NCBI RefSeq assembly: GCF_001665235.1
Contig: NZ_LZSC01000023.1
Span: 1 to 57,212 of the forward strand
Direction of reading: 5' to 3'
Origin: Mycobacterium sp. 1100029.7
GTDB lineage: Bacteria; Actinomycetota; Actinomycetes; Mycobacteriales; Mycobacteriaceae
DNA: 57,212 nucleotides
Positions 47,720-57,000 of the stretch are shown in pieces. The stretch's first letter is position 1; each line of letters starts with the position of its first letter. The position numbers were made by a program, and so were the translations under genes. The notes below the pieces were generated by a model that saw only the letters and a program-made list of their open reading frames with translations, was not told the DNA's origin and made no database searches.

Positions 47720-49734
47720 CAATGAATCCCGGGCACCAGGCGGACCGCCTTACGGACCGGCCGGGGCACACCGATGCGCCCGACGGCACGGACCGGCCGT
47801 CTGGGGCGCCTTCGTACCGGGGTAGGCGCCGCGGGGCCCTCGCTCGTCCGCTCCGTCGGCGTAACACCAAGCGCCGCAGCCGAATCGGGATAGCCCAGAT
47901 AGACCTGATGCAGGATTCGCCGCGAGGTCTGGGGCAGCAAGTAGTTGCCCGCCTCGGCGAGCGTGCCCAGCGGCGTGTCGATGCGGGCGGGCTTCTCGAC
48001 CAACCCGCGCACCACCATCGCCGCCGCCCGCTCGGGGCTGATCGGTGACACCGGGTTCAGGCGCTGCGACGGCGCGATCATCGGCGTCTTGACCAGCGGC
48101 ATATGGATATTGGTGAACGTGATGTGGTCGGACAGCGTCTCGGAGGCCACCACGTCGGAGAACGCGTCCAGCGCCGCCTTGGTCGGCAGGTACGAGCTGT
48201 ACTTGGGATTGCGGGCCAGCACACCCGCGCTGGACACGTTGACGACATGTCCGAACCGGCGCTCCCGCCAATGCGGCAGCAGCGCCAGCACCATACGCAC
48301 CGCGCCGAAGTAGTTGACCGCCATCACCCGCTCGTAGTCGTGCAACCGGTCGGTGGAATTGACCACCGAGCGGCGAATCGAGCGGCCGGCGTTGTTCACC
48401 AGATAGTCGACATGACCGAACCGGCCCAAGATGTCTTTGATGGTGTGTTCCACCGAATCCGAATCGGTGACGTCGCAGGTGAAGGCATACGCCTGGCCGC
48501 CATTCCCGCGGATTTCGGCAACCAGCTCGTCAAGCGCGGACCCGTTGCGGGCCAACGCGAAAACGGTCGCGCCCCGCTCGGCGATGGCGATCGCCGACGC
48601 CCGGCCGATCCCGCTGGACGCACCGGTGATGATCACGTGCCTGCCCTGCAGCGCACCGGCCGGATCGTCGCGGCGGGCCCGGTCGGGGTCCAGGTGCTCG
48701 GCCCAGTACCGCCACAGTTTGGGCGCGTAACCGGCGAATTCCGGAACCTCGATTCCGCTGTCGCGCAACGCCTCTCGCGTAGCGTCGCTGACGAAGGTGG
48801 GAGCCAAGTCGACCAGATCCAGCACCTCGGCCGGAATCCCGAGCTGAGTCGCCGCCATGTTGCGCAGTACCTTTGCGCGTCCGCTGACTTTCAGCACCGG
48901 CGCTGCCACCGCACGCGGCAGTGACCCGCGCAGCCCGGGAAGTCCGGCGGCCTTGGCGACACCGCGGTAAATGCCGCGCAGTCCAATGGTTTTCGGCGAG
49001 GTCAGGTGGAACGTCTGTTGGTCGTGCCCCTCGGCGTGCATCAACTCGACGAGCGCCGCGACGACGTAGTCGACCGGGACGATGTTGGTGCGGCCGGTGT
49101 CGGGCAACAGGATCGGGGTCAGCGAGGGCAGGATGGCCAGCTTGGCCAGCACGCCGAAGAAGTAATACGGGCCGTCGACCTTGTCCATCTCGCCGGTGCG
49201 CGAGTCCCCGACCACCACGGCGGGGCGGTAGATGCGGTAGCGCAGCCCGGGTGCCGAGCGCACCAGCAGTTCGGCTTCGAACTTGGTCTGGTGGTAGGGG
49301 GTGGGCAGCTGCTGGCCGACGTCGAAGTCGTCCTCGGTGTATTCGCCGGGGAAATCGCCGGCCACCGCGATCGACGAGACGTGATGGAAGGTGGCGTCCA
49401 GCCGCTGCGCGAGCGCGATGACGGCGCGGGTGCCCTCGACGTTGGCGGTGCGCTGCTCGGCCTCACCCGCGGTGACGTCGTAGATTGCCGCGCAGTGCAC
49501 CAGATGGTCGATCCGGCCGAGCTCGGCGATCGTCTCGTCGGTCAGCTCCAGCTCGGCGAGGTCGCCGACCAGCGGTTTGGCCCGGTCGCCCCAGTGGGCG
49601 GCGAGGCGTTCAAAGCGCCCGAGCGACTGGCGCCGGACCAGCACCCACACCTGCGCGTGCGGCCGGGTGCTCAGTAATTCAGAGACGACGCGGCGACCAA
49701 TAAACCCGGTACCGCCGGTAACGACATACCGCAT
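47716..49734 (-). CDS. acrA1: Two-domain acyl-CoA reductase AcrA1
   Basis: A 672-residue protein homologous to Rv3391 made of two Rossmann reductase domains. The N-terminal extended SDR (about 1-340) has GGTGFIGRRVV and YHQTK; the C-terminal classical SDR (about 365-620) has GASSGIGRASA, NNAG and YLPTK. Such fusions reduce fatty acyl-CoA or acyl-ACP to aldehyde or alcohol, or the keto product to hydroxyl, and have been linked to wax ester and mycolate metabolism. It lies beside lpqD and the iunH gene. Confidence 0.9.
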   Translation of the reverse strand: MRYVVTGGTGFIGRRVVSELLSTRPHAQVWVLVRRQSLGRFERLAAHWGDRAKPLVGDLAELELTDETIAELGRIDHLVHCAAIYDVTAGEAEQRTANVEGTRAVIALAQRLDATFHHVSSIAVAGDFPGEYTEDDFDVGQQLPTPYHQTKFEAELLVRSAPGLRYRIYRPAVVVGDSRTGEMDKVDGPYYFFGVLAKLAILPSLTPILLPDTGRTNIVPVDYVVAALVELMHAEGHDQQTFHLTSPKTIGLRGIYRGVAKAAGLPGLRGSLPRAVAAPVLKVSGRAKVLRNMAATQLGIPAEVLDLVDLAPTFVSDATREALRDSGIEVPEFAGYAPKLWRYWAEHLDPDRARRDDPAGALQGRHVIITGASSGIGRASAIAIAERGATVFALARNGSALDELVAEIRGNGGQAYAFTCDVTDSDSVEHTIKDILGRFGHVDYLVNNAGRSIRRSVVNSTDRLHDYERVMAVNYFGAVRMVLALLPHWRERRFGHVVNVSSAGVLARNPKYSSYLPTKAALDAFSDVVASETLSDHITFTNIHMPLVKTPMIAPSQRLNPVSPISPERAAAMVVRGLVEKPARIDTPLGTLAEAGNYLLPQTSRRILHQVYLGYPDSAAALGVTPTERTSEGPAAPTPVRRRPRRPVRAVGRIGVPRPVRKAVRLVPGIHW

Positions 49735-49753
49735 CCAGACATGGTAGCGGGGA

Positions 49754-50467
49754 TCAGCTGAAGTTGCGGATGCCGTCCCATTCGACCAGCGTCCACCCGT
49801 CGTTCGGGTTGCCGGTGATCACGACCCGTCCGGTATTCGGCAGGGGATGGCTGGTCAGCAGGCTGTTCTTGCCGTTCTTGGCGTTCATCAGCACCCACGT
49901 CATGATCGCGGCGCCCTGGGAGAACACGACCGGCTTGCTGTGTCCGCTGTTGTAGACCTTGTTGACGGCGGCGGTGAACTGGTCGTTGAACTGCTTACCG
50001 CTGACCGAGCCCGGGATGGCGTCCCCGACATCGCCGCTGATCCAGTCCGCGGGCGCCAGCAGGTACGTCGCGCCGGCCATCGTTTCGGGTTTGCCGTTGT
50101 ACCAGCCGGCGTTCAGCGATTGCACGCCGCTGAGCACCTCCACCTGCTTGCCGATTTCACTGGCCAGCGGCCCGGCGGTTTGCTGTGCTGCGGCCATGGC
50201 GGAGGCGTAGACGGCGTCGAAATCGTTGCGGCCGCTCTGGTGCGCCACCTGCTGGGCCTGCCCTTTGCCCTCCGGCGTCAGACCGGGGCCGGGCGGATCG
50301 GTATCGATGATCCCGTCGGCGTCGGCCTGAGTTTGGGCGTTGCGGATGAACGTCAACGTGACCGAGCGCGCCTGCGTCGATCCGCCGCAGGCACCGACGA
50401 CCAGTGTTGCGGCCAGTACCGCCCCTGTTTTCCAGAAGGCCTTCGCGATCTTGCTGCGCGTCCCCAT
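49754..50467 (-). CDS. lpqD: Lipoprotein LpqD, histidine-phosphatase fold
   Basis: A 237-residue lipoprotein (lipobox VGAC, Cys27) with a phosphoglycerate-mutase fold. The signature RHG of active members is RNA here (TFIRNAQTQ) and the second active-site His is Gln (FSQGAAIM), so phosphatase activity is doubtful. The same changes appear in M. tuberculosis LpqD as I recall it, so this is a family feature, not a local mutation. Confidence 0.88.
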   Translation of the reverse strand: MGTRSKIAKAFWKTGAVLAATLVVGACGGSTQARSVTLTFIRNAQTQADADGIIDTDPPGPGLTPEGKGQAQQVAHQSGRNDFDAVYASAMAAAQQTAGPLASEIGKQVEVLSGVQSLNAGWYNGKPETMAGATYLLAPADWISGDVGDAIPGSVSGKQFNDQFTAAVNKVYNSGHSKPVVFSQGAAIMTWVLMNAKNGKNSLLTSHPLPNTGRVVITGNPNDGWTLVEWDGIRNFS

Positions 50468-50553
50468 GTCGATAGCCTGCCCTGCCGACGGCCCCGGGGG
50501 GAAGGGTTTGCAATGGTTGACTGCAGAAAAGTGGAGATCGAGAGGAGACTCGC

Positions 50554-51429
50554 ATGGCGATTGACCCGAGTGCTATCGGTGCGGTGACCGAGCCGCAGCT
50601 GTTCGAATGGACCGACCGGGACACGCTGCTGTACGCCCTCGGCGTCGGGGCGGGGCTCGACGACCTGTCGTTCACCACCGAGAACAGCCACGAGATCAGC
50701 CAGCAGGTCCTGCCCACCTACGCGGTGATCTGCTGCCCCGCGTTCGGGGCGGCCGGCAAGATCGGAGACTTCAACTGGGCCATGCTGTTACACGGCTCGC
50801 AGGGCATCCGGCTGCACGCCCCGCTGCCCGCGGCGGGCAAGCTCTCGGTGGTCACCGAGGTCACCGACATCCAGGACAAGGGCGAAGGCAAGAACGCGGT
50901 CGTGATGCTGCGCGGCCGTGGCACCGACCCGGACACCGGAACGCTGATCGCCGAGACGTCGACCACCTTCGTCGTCCGCGGCGCGGGCGGTTTCGGCGGT
51001 CAGCCGGGCCAGCGGCCCCTCGCCCCGGAATTCCCGGATCGCGAGCCCGACATCAAAGTCGCCTTGCCCACCCGTGAGGACCAGGCGCTGATCTACCGGC
51101 TCTCCGGGGACCGCAACCCGCTGCACAGCGACCCCTGGTTCGCCCGGGAACTGGCCGGCTTCCCCAAGCCGATCCTGCACGGGCTGTGCAGTTATGGGGT
51201 GGCGGGCCGAGCGCTGGTCGCCGAGCTGGGCAACGGCCTCGCGGCGAACATCACCTCGATCGACTCGCGCTTCAGCTCGCCGGTGTTCCCCGGCGAGACG
51301 TTGACGACGCTGATCTGGCGCACCGAGCCGGGCAAGGCGGTCTTTCGCACTCAGGCTTCCGGGGCCGAAGGCGCCGAGGCCGGCCGGGTGGTGCTCGACG
51401 ACGGCGCGGTCGAATACGCGCACGCCTAG
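50554..51429 (+). CDS. htdY: 3-hydroxyacyl-thioester dehydratase HtdY
   Basis: A 291-residue double-hotdog MaoC-like dehydratase homologous to Rv3389c. The hydratase-2 motif with catalytic Asp and His is YRLSGDRNPLHSDP, in the C-terminal hotdog. It dehydrates (R)-3-hydroxyacyl-CoA. It is next to the acyl reductase and KasB-type genes, so the neighbourhood holds three of the fatty-acid elongation functions. Its stop overlaps that of otsB2 by 4 bases on the other strand. Confidence 0.9.
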   Translation: MAIDPSAIGAVTEPQLFEWTDRDTLLYALGVGAGLDDLSFTTENSHEISQQVLPTYAVICCPAFGAAGKIGDFNWAMLLHGSQGIRLHAPLPAAGKLSVVTEVTDIQDKGEGKNAVVMLRGRGTDPDTGTLIAETSTTFVVRGAGGFGGQPGQRPLAPEFPDREPDIKVALPTREDQALIYRLSGDRNPLHSDPWFARELAGFPKPILHGLCSYGVAGRALVAELGNGLAANITSIDSRFSSPVFPGETLTTLIWRTEPGKAVFRTQASGAEGAEAGRVVLDDGAVEYAHA

Positions 51430-52478
51430 CCGGCCAACTGCGCCGCCAGCCGCCCGACGAACGCGGCGGCCGCGGCCGGGCTGTCCAACGCATACCGCGC
51501 TGCGGTGGCCCGGTCGCCGTCATCGTTGTGCCGCACCAGGATTGGTACGCCGTCCTCGCGTACCGCGTCGAACGCGTCCTCGTCGGTGATGTCGTCGCCG
51601 AGGTAAACCGGCGTCAGGGTTTGCGCGTCGTCGAGGTGATCGATCACCCAGCGCAGGGTTTTGCCCTTGTCCCAGTCGACATCCGGGCGCAGCTCGATGA
51701 CCTCGCGCCCGGTGGTCACCCGGAGCGCGTCGCGTTGACCCGCCGCGCGTACCGCCGCCGCCACCTCGCCGACGCGATCGCGTGCCGCATTGCGGTAGTG
51801 CACGGCCACGCCAAACCGCTTGTGCTCCACCACGACTCCCGGAATGGACCCGAGGCGCTCGCGAAGCTGGGCGGCCGCTGCTTCGAGCACCGGGATGGCC
51901 GCGGCCGCGGCGTCGTTCTGGTGGTGTGTCCCATCGGGGGCCGTCAGCTCGAATCCGTGGCTGCCGGCATACCAGATGCCGGGCAGGCCGATGCGTTGCG
52001 TCACGTCGGCGAGGTCGCGGCCGGACAGTATCGCGACCGGACACTGAGCGGCCAACTTTTGCAGCGCCGTTGCCGCTCCGTCGACCAGCCGCGCGGCATT
52101 CGGGTCGTCGACGATGTCGCTCAGCGTGCCGTCGAAATCGAAGAACACCGCCGGGGCGTCCAGTCGCTTCTCGAGGAGCCGCGACGCATCAGCCAGCTCC
52201 GACATGCGCCGATCTCCGGTGCGCACGGTGACGTCGCCCAGCTGCTGGGCATCGATCACCAACGCGAAGCCGGCGTCGCGCGCGGCGGTCGCCGTCGCGG
52301 CACCAGCCGCGACGACGACACAGCGTCCCGCCCGAAGGTCGCCGAGGTCGTCACCCGGGGCGAACGTCCCGATGCCGACACCGGCGTCGCGCAGCTGCGC
52401 GGCCAGCGCCTGCGGAATGTCGCACGCGGGATCAAACAACAGCGCGTCGTGGCGGCGCGGGTCGATGATGGCGGGCAC
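51426..52478 (-). CDS. otsB2: Trehalose-6-phosphate phosphatase OtsB2, shortened N-domain
   Basis: A 350-residue HAD phosphatase making trehalose from trehalose 6-phosphate, the last OtsAB step. The catalytic motif is VFFDFDGTLSDIV, with SGRDLADV, VEHKRFGVAVHYR and YLGDDITDEDAFD. The N-terminal HAD-like domain (residues 1-105) is about 40 residues shorter than that of M. tuberculosis OtsB2 (391 aa); the GVDR...GAD.VV.DL segment is gone (GFALVIDAQQLGDVTVR joins directly). The catalytic part is intact. Confidence 0.9.
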   Translation of the reverse strand: MPAIIDPRRHDALLFDPACDIPQALAAQLRDAGVGIGTFAPGDDLGDLRAGRCVVVAAGAATATAARDAGFALVIDAQQLGDVTVRTGDRRMSELADASRLLEKRLDAPAVFFDFDGTLSDIVDDPNAARLVDGAATALQKLAAQCPVAILSGRDLADVTQRIGLPGIWYAGSHGFELTAPDGTHHQNDAAAAAIPVLEAAAAQLRERLGSIPGVVVEHKRFGVAVHYRNAARDRVGEVAAAVRAAGQRDALRVTTGREVIELRPDVDWDKGKTLRWVIDHLDDAQTLTPVYLGDDITDEDAFDAVREDGVPILVRHNDDGDRATAARYALDSPAAAAAFVGRLAAQLAG

Positions 52479-52519
52479 CGATCAACCTTCTCACGATGAT
52501 CGATGCCGTCCGGGACGGG

Positions 52520-53872
52520 TCAGTGGCGGGCGCGTGCGGTCGGATGGGTGGGCGGCACGCCACCGGGCACCGCGCCGCCGCGGCGTTTGCGGCGATCCTT
52601 GGTGAACAACAACACGGAATCCTGGCTGAGTGCGGTCAGGCGCGCCATCTCTCGTTCGATGCCGGCGGCGACCTGCTGCAGTTCGGGTGCGGCGTCGTAG
52701 TCGGCGGTGATTCCGAAGACCAGCTCGTCGCCGTAGCTGAGCACCGCGACCCCGCTGGATAGTTGCGACGCCGTCGGAGGGATCGGCAGCAGCCGGTCCA
52801 CGGTCGCGCCCATCAGCTCCAACCGGTGCCGTGGCCCGGGCGCACTGGTGGCCAGCGTCACGATGCCGGGCTGCGGAAGCCGGCTCAGCACCAGTTGAAC
52901 TGCCTTGGCGCACAACGCAAAAGGCATCGAACTGGTGGCCAGTTCGATGAGGCTGGGGCTGGGGTTATCGGGCCGGGGCTTGTTCAAGCTGCTGTGTACG
53001 ATCCGCAGCCGCTGCACCGAGTCCTCGTGCTCGACCGGCAGATACGGTAGCTTGCCCGAGATGTCGTCGGCCTTCTCCAGGGTGCGCAGCGAGCCCGCCC
53101 GCGGTTGTTCACCGCGATGCAGCAGCACCGCCCGGAAGCCCTCGGTGATGGCGGCGAGCGCGACGTCGTTGGTGTTGACGCGGAACTTGCCGCACACCGC
53201 GTCGACCGTGGCCAACGGAATGCGCACGGTGCAGTAACGCCGCATGGTGATGACCGGGCCGGTCGACGTCCGCGCCGCCGCCCACAGGCTTTCGGCGATG
53301 TTGTTGGTGACGGCGGTCGCCCGCTCCAGCGTGTCGGCCCAGCCCCGCCTGGTCTCATGCGCCGAATCAGGCTGGGGGGCAGGGTGACTGGCGAACATGT
53401 CACTGTCGGCGTCGTCACAGAGCCGGGTCAGCAGATGGGCCGCCGGGATGATCTCGGCGAGGTAGTGGTGGACCTTCAGTAAGACCGCCCACTTGCCTTT
53501 CAGGCCTTCGATGACCCAGCACTCCCACAACGGGCGATCCAATTCGAGGGGACGCTCGCAGGCGTGCGCGATGGCCCGCGACAGGTCGGCTTCGTCGCCC
53601 GGGCGGGGAACCGCGACCCGGCGCAGGTGGTGGTCGAGGTCGAAGTCGGGATCGTCGGCCCAGTGCTGGGCGCCGCTGAACGGATGTGTGCGCAACACCT
53701 GCGTACACCGCGGAATTGCCTGAATTCGTTCTGCGACAAGCTGTTTGAGCAGACCGAGGCTAGGGACGGGGCCGTCGATGATAGCGACCGCGCCGGTGGT
53801 CATGCTCGCCTGTCGATCGGGGTCCGCCGCGGTGCGAAAGCCCGTGTCCAATGCCGTCGTCAGCTGTACCAT
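52520..53872 (-). CDS. WS/DGAT-like acyltransferase (Rv3371-type Tgs)
   Basis: A 450-residue protein of the wax ester synthase / diacylglycerol acyltransferase family (PLWECWVIEGL, NDVALAAITEGFRAVLLHRG, LSYGDELVFGITADYD). The catalytic HHxxxDG motif reads HHYLAEI, so the Asp-Gly pair is missing; catalysis may be weak or altered. The C-terminus is basic. It shares a 163-bp divergent control region with dnaE2, so it may respond to DNA damage. Confidence 0.88.
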   Translation of the reverse strand: MVQLTTALDTGFRTAADPDRQASMTTGAVAIIDGPVPSLGLLKQLVAERIQAIPRCTQVLRTHPFSGAQHWADDPDFDLDHHLRRVAVPRPGDEADLSRAIAHACERPLELDRPLWECWVIEGLKGKWAVLLKVHHYLAEIIPAAHLLTRLCDDADSDMFASHPAPQPDSAHETRRGWADTLERATAVTNNIAESLWAAARTSTGPVITMRRYCTVRIPLATVDAVCGKFRVNTNDVALAAITEGFRAVLLHRGEQPRAGSLRTLEKADDISGKLPYLPVEHEDSVQRLRIVHSSLNKPRPDNPSPSLIELATSSMPFALCAKAVQLVLSRLPQPGIVTLATSAPGPRHRLELMGATVDRLLPIPPTASQLSSGVAVLSYGDELVFGITADYDAAPELQQVAAGIEREMARLTALSQDSVLLFTKDRRKRRGGAVPGGVPPTHPTARARH

Positions 53873-54006
53873 CTGCAGTTCCCGCCCATCGTTGCCCCGT
53901 ACCAGTATCTGTCGCGGCGCCTCGTTGCGGTAGGTCCCAGTCCGTTAAGTCTCTGTTTAGAAGTTGAAGACCTGTTTAACAACCGCTTGAACAACCGAGC
54001 GTCAAA

Positions 54007-54028
54007 TCGAACATATATTCGATAGACT
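54007..54028 (+). promoter_or_regulatory. LexA box and -10 element of dnaE2
   Basis: TCGAACATATATTCGA (54007-54022) is a LexA site almost identical to that of imuA'. TAGACT (54023-54028) directly after it is a good -10 hexamer. Transcription would start at about 54035-54036, which is the GTG start codon, so the dnaE2 mRNA is probably leaderless. LexA would sit over the -35 to -10 region. Confidence 0.85.
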
Positions 54029-54035
54029 GTCGGTC

Positions 54036-57000
54036 GTGGGTTTCGGCAATGAGCCGCGGAGTTGGGCGGAGCTGGAGCGGCTGCTCGACGGCAAGCCGCG
54101 TCATGCCGGCGCGCCGCCTCCGGCCGCACTCCCGCTGGAGGCTCCGCTGTCTCAGAAGCGCGGATCCTACGAGCCACAGAATCGGCGGCGGGCTCGCTCG
54201 TCCGTGGCCTATGCCGAGCTGCACGCGCATTCGGCGTACAGCTTTTTAGACGGGGCCAGCACACCCGAGGAGATGGTCGAGGAGGCTGCCCGGCTGGGGC
54301 TGCGCGCGCTGGCGCTGACCGACCACAACGGCCTGTACGGGGCGGTGCGGTTCGCCGAGGCGGCGGCCGAACTCGACGTGCACACCGTGTTCGGTGCCGA
54401 GCTGTCGCTGGGATCGGACGCGCGTACCGAGAAACCGGACCCGCCCGGTCCGCACCTGCTGGTGCTTGCCCGCGGTCCGGAAGGTTACCGCCGGCTGTCT
54501 CGGCAGTTGGCCGCGGCGCATCTGGCCGGCGGCGAGAAGGGCAAGCTGCGCCTCGACATCGACACGCTGACCGAGGCCGCAGACGGGCATTGGCACATCC
54601 TGACCGGCTGCCGTAAAGGCCATGTCCGCCAAGCGCTTTCCGATGGCGGTCCGGAGGCCGCGCAGCGGGCGCTGGCCGATCTGGTGGACCGGTTCGGCGC
54701 CGGGCGGGTCAGCGTCGAGTTGACTCATCACGGCCAGCCCCTCGACGACGAGCGCAACGCGATATTGGCGCAGATGGCGCCACACTTCGGGGTCGGCGTC
54801 GTCGCCACCACCGGAGCGCATTTCGCCGGGCCGTCACGGCGCCGGCTGGCCATGGCGATGGGTGCGATCCGGGCCCGGCAGTCGCTGGACGCGGCTGCCG
54901 GATGGCTGGCGCCGCTGGGTGGCTCGCATCTGCGATCCGGTGCGGAGATGGCGCGGTTGTTCGCGCAGCGACCCGAGGTGGTGACCGCCGCCGCCGAACT
55001 GGGCGAGCAGTGCGCGTTCGGGCTGGCGCTGATCGCGCCGCAGCTGCCGCCGTTCGACGTGCCCGCTCCGCACACCGAGGACAGCTGGCTGCGGCAGTTG
55101 ACGATGGCGGGTGCGCGCGACCGCTACGGACCGGCCGACCGCGCGCCGCGGGCGTACGCTCAGATCGAGCGTGAACTGGAAGTCATTGCGCAGCTTACGT
55201 TTCCGGGCTATTTCCTGGTGGTGCACGATATCGCCCGGTTCTGCCGCCAGAACAACATCCTGTGTCAGGGCAGGGGATCGGCGGCCAATTCCGCGGTCTG
55301 TTACGCCCTGGGCGTCACCGCGGTCGATCCGGTGGTCAACGAGCTGTTGTTCGAGCGCTTCCTGTCGCCGGCCCGCGACGGTCCGCCCGATATCGATATG
55401 GACATCGAGTCGGATCAGCGCGAAAAGGTCATCCAGTACGTCTACGACAAATATGGCCGCGACTACGCCGCCCAGGTTGCCAACGTCATCACCTACCGGG
55501 GCAAGATCGCGGTGCGCGACATGGCCCGTGCCCTGGGCTACTCGCAGGGTCAGCAGGACGCGTGGAGCAAGCAGATCAACCACTGGAGCGGGCTTGCCGA
55601 CTCACCCGATGTCGAGGACATTCCCGAGCAGGTGATCGACCTGGCCAACCAGATCCGGAACTTGCCGCGGCACATGGGTATTCATTCCGGCGGCATGGTC
55701 ATCTGCGACCGCCCGATTGCCGACGTTTGTCCGGTGGAGTGGGCGCGCATGGAGAACCGCAGCGTGCTGCAATGGGACAAAGACGACTGCGCGGCAATCG
55801 GTTTGGTGAAGTTCGACCTGCTCGGGCTGGGCATGCTCTCGGCACTGCATTACGCGAAAGACCTGGTGGCCGACCACAAGGACATCGAGGTGGACCTGGC
55901 CCGCCTGGACCTTTCCGAGCCGGCGGTCTACGAGATGCTGCAGCGCGCCGATTCCGTGGGGGTGTTTCAGGTGGAGTCGCGTGCGCAGATGGCGACACTG
56001 CCCAGGCTGAAACCCCGGGTGTTCTACGACCTGGTGGTCGAGGTCGCACTGATCCGTCCGGGGCCCATCCAGGGTGGCTCGGTACACCCCTACATCCGGC
56101 GGCGCAACGGCCTGGACCCGGTGGTCTACGACCATCCGTCCATGGAGCCGGCGCTGCGAAAGACATTGGGAGTGCCGCTTTTCCAGGAGCAATTGATGCA
56201 GCTCGCGGTCGACTGCGCCGGCTTCTCCGCTGCCGAGGCCGACCAGCTGCGCCGCGCCATGGGTTCCAAACGCTCGACCGAGCGGATGCGCCGGCTGCGC
56301 GGCCGGTTCTACGACGGCATGCGCGGCTTGCACGGCGCGTCTGACGAGGTGATCGACCGGACTTTCGAAAAGCTGGAAGCCTTCGCCAATTTCGGCTTTC
56401 CGGAAAGTCACGCGCTGTCCTTCGCGTCGCTGGTGTTCTACTCGTCGTGGTTCAAGCTGCACCATCCCGCCGCCTTCTGCGCGGCGCTGTTGCGCGCCCA
56501 GCCGATGGGTTTCTACTCGCCTCAGACACTGGTCGCCGATGCGCGCCGCCACGGCGTGCTGGTCCACGGCCCCGACGTCAACGCCAGCCTGACGCACGCC
56601 ACCCTCGAGAACACCGGCACCGAGGTCCGGCTGGGGTTGGGGTCGGTCCGCCACATCGGCGAGGATCTGGCCGACAAGCTGGTCGAGGAACGAAAAGCCA
56701 ACGGGCCCTTCGCTTCTCTGCTGGACCTGACCACCCGACTGCAGCTGTCGGTGCCGCAGACCGAAGCGCTGGCCACGGCCGGGGCGCTGGGTTGTTTCGG
56801 GACCTCACGGCGTGAGGCGCTGTGGTCGGCCGGGGCCGCGGCCACCCAACGGCCGGACCGGTTACCCGGCGTGGGGTCGTCGTCACATGTCCCGGCGCTG
56901 CCCGGGATGAGCGATCTGGAGCTGGCCGCTGCCGACGTGTGGGCCACCGGAATCTCGCCGGACAGCTACCCGACGCAGTTCCTGCGGGCCGACCTGGACG

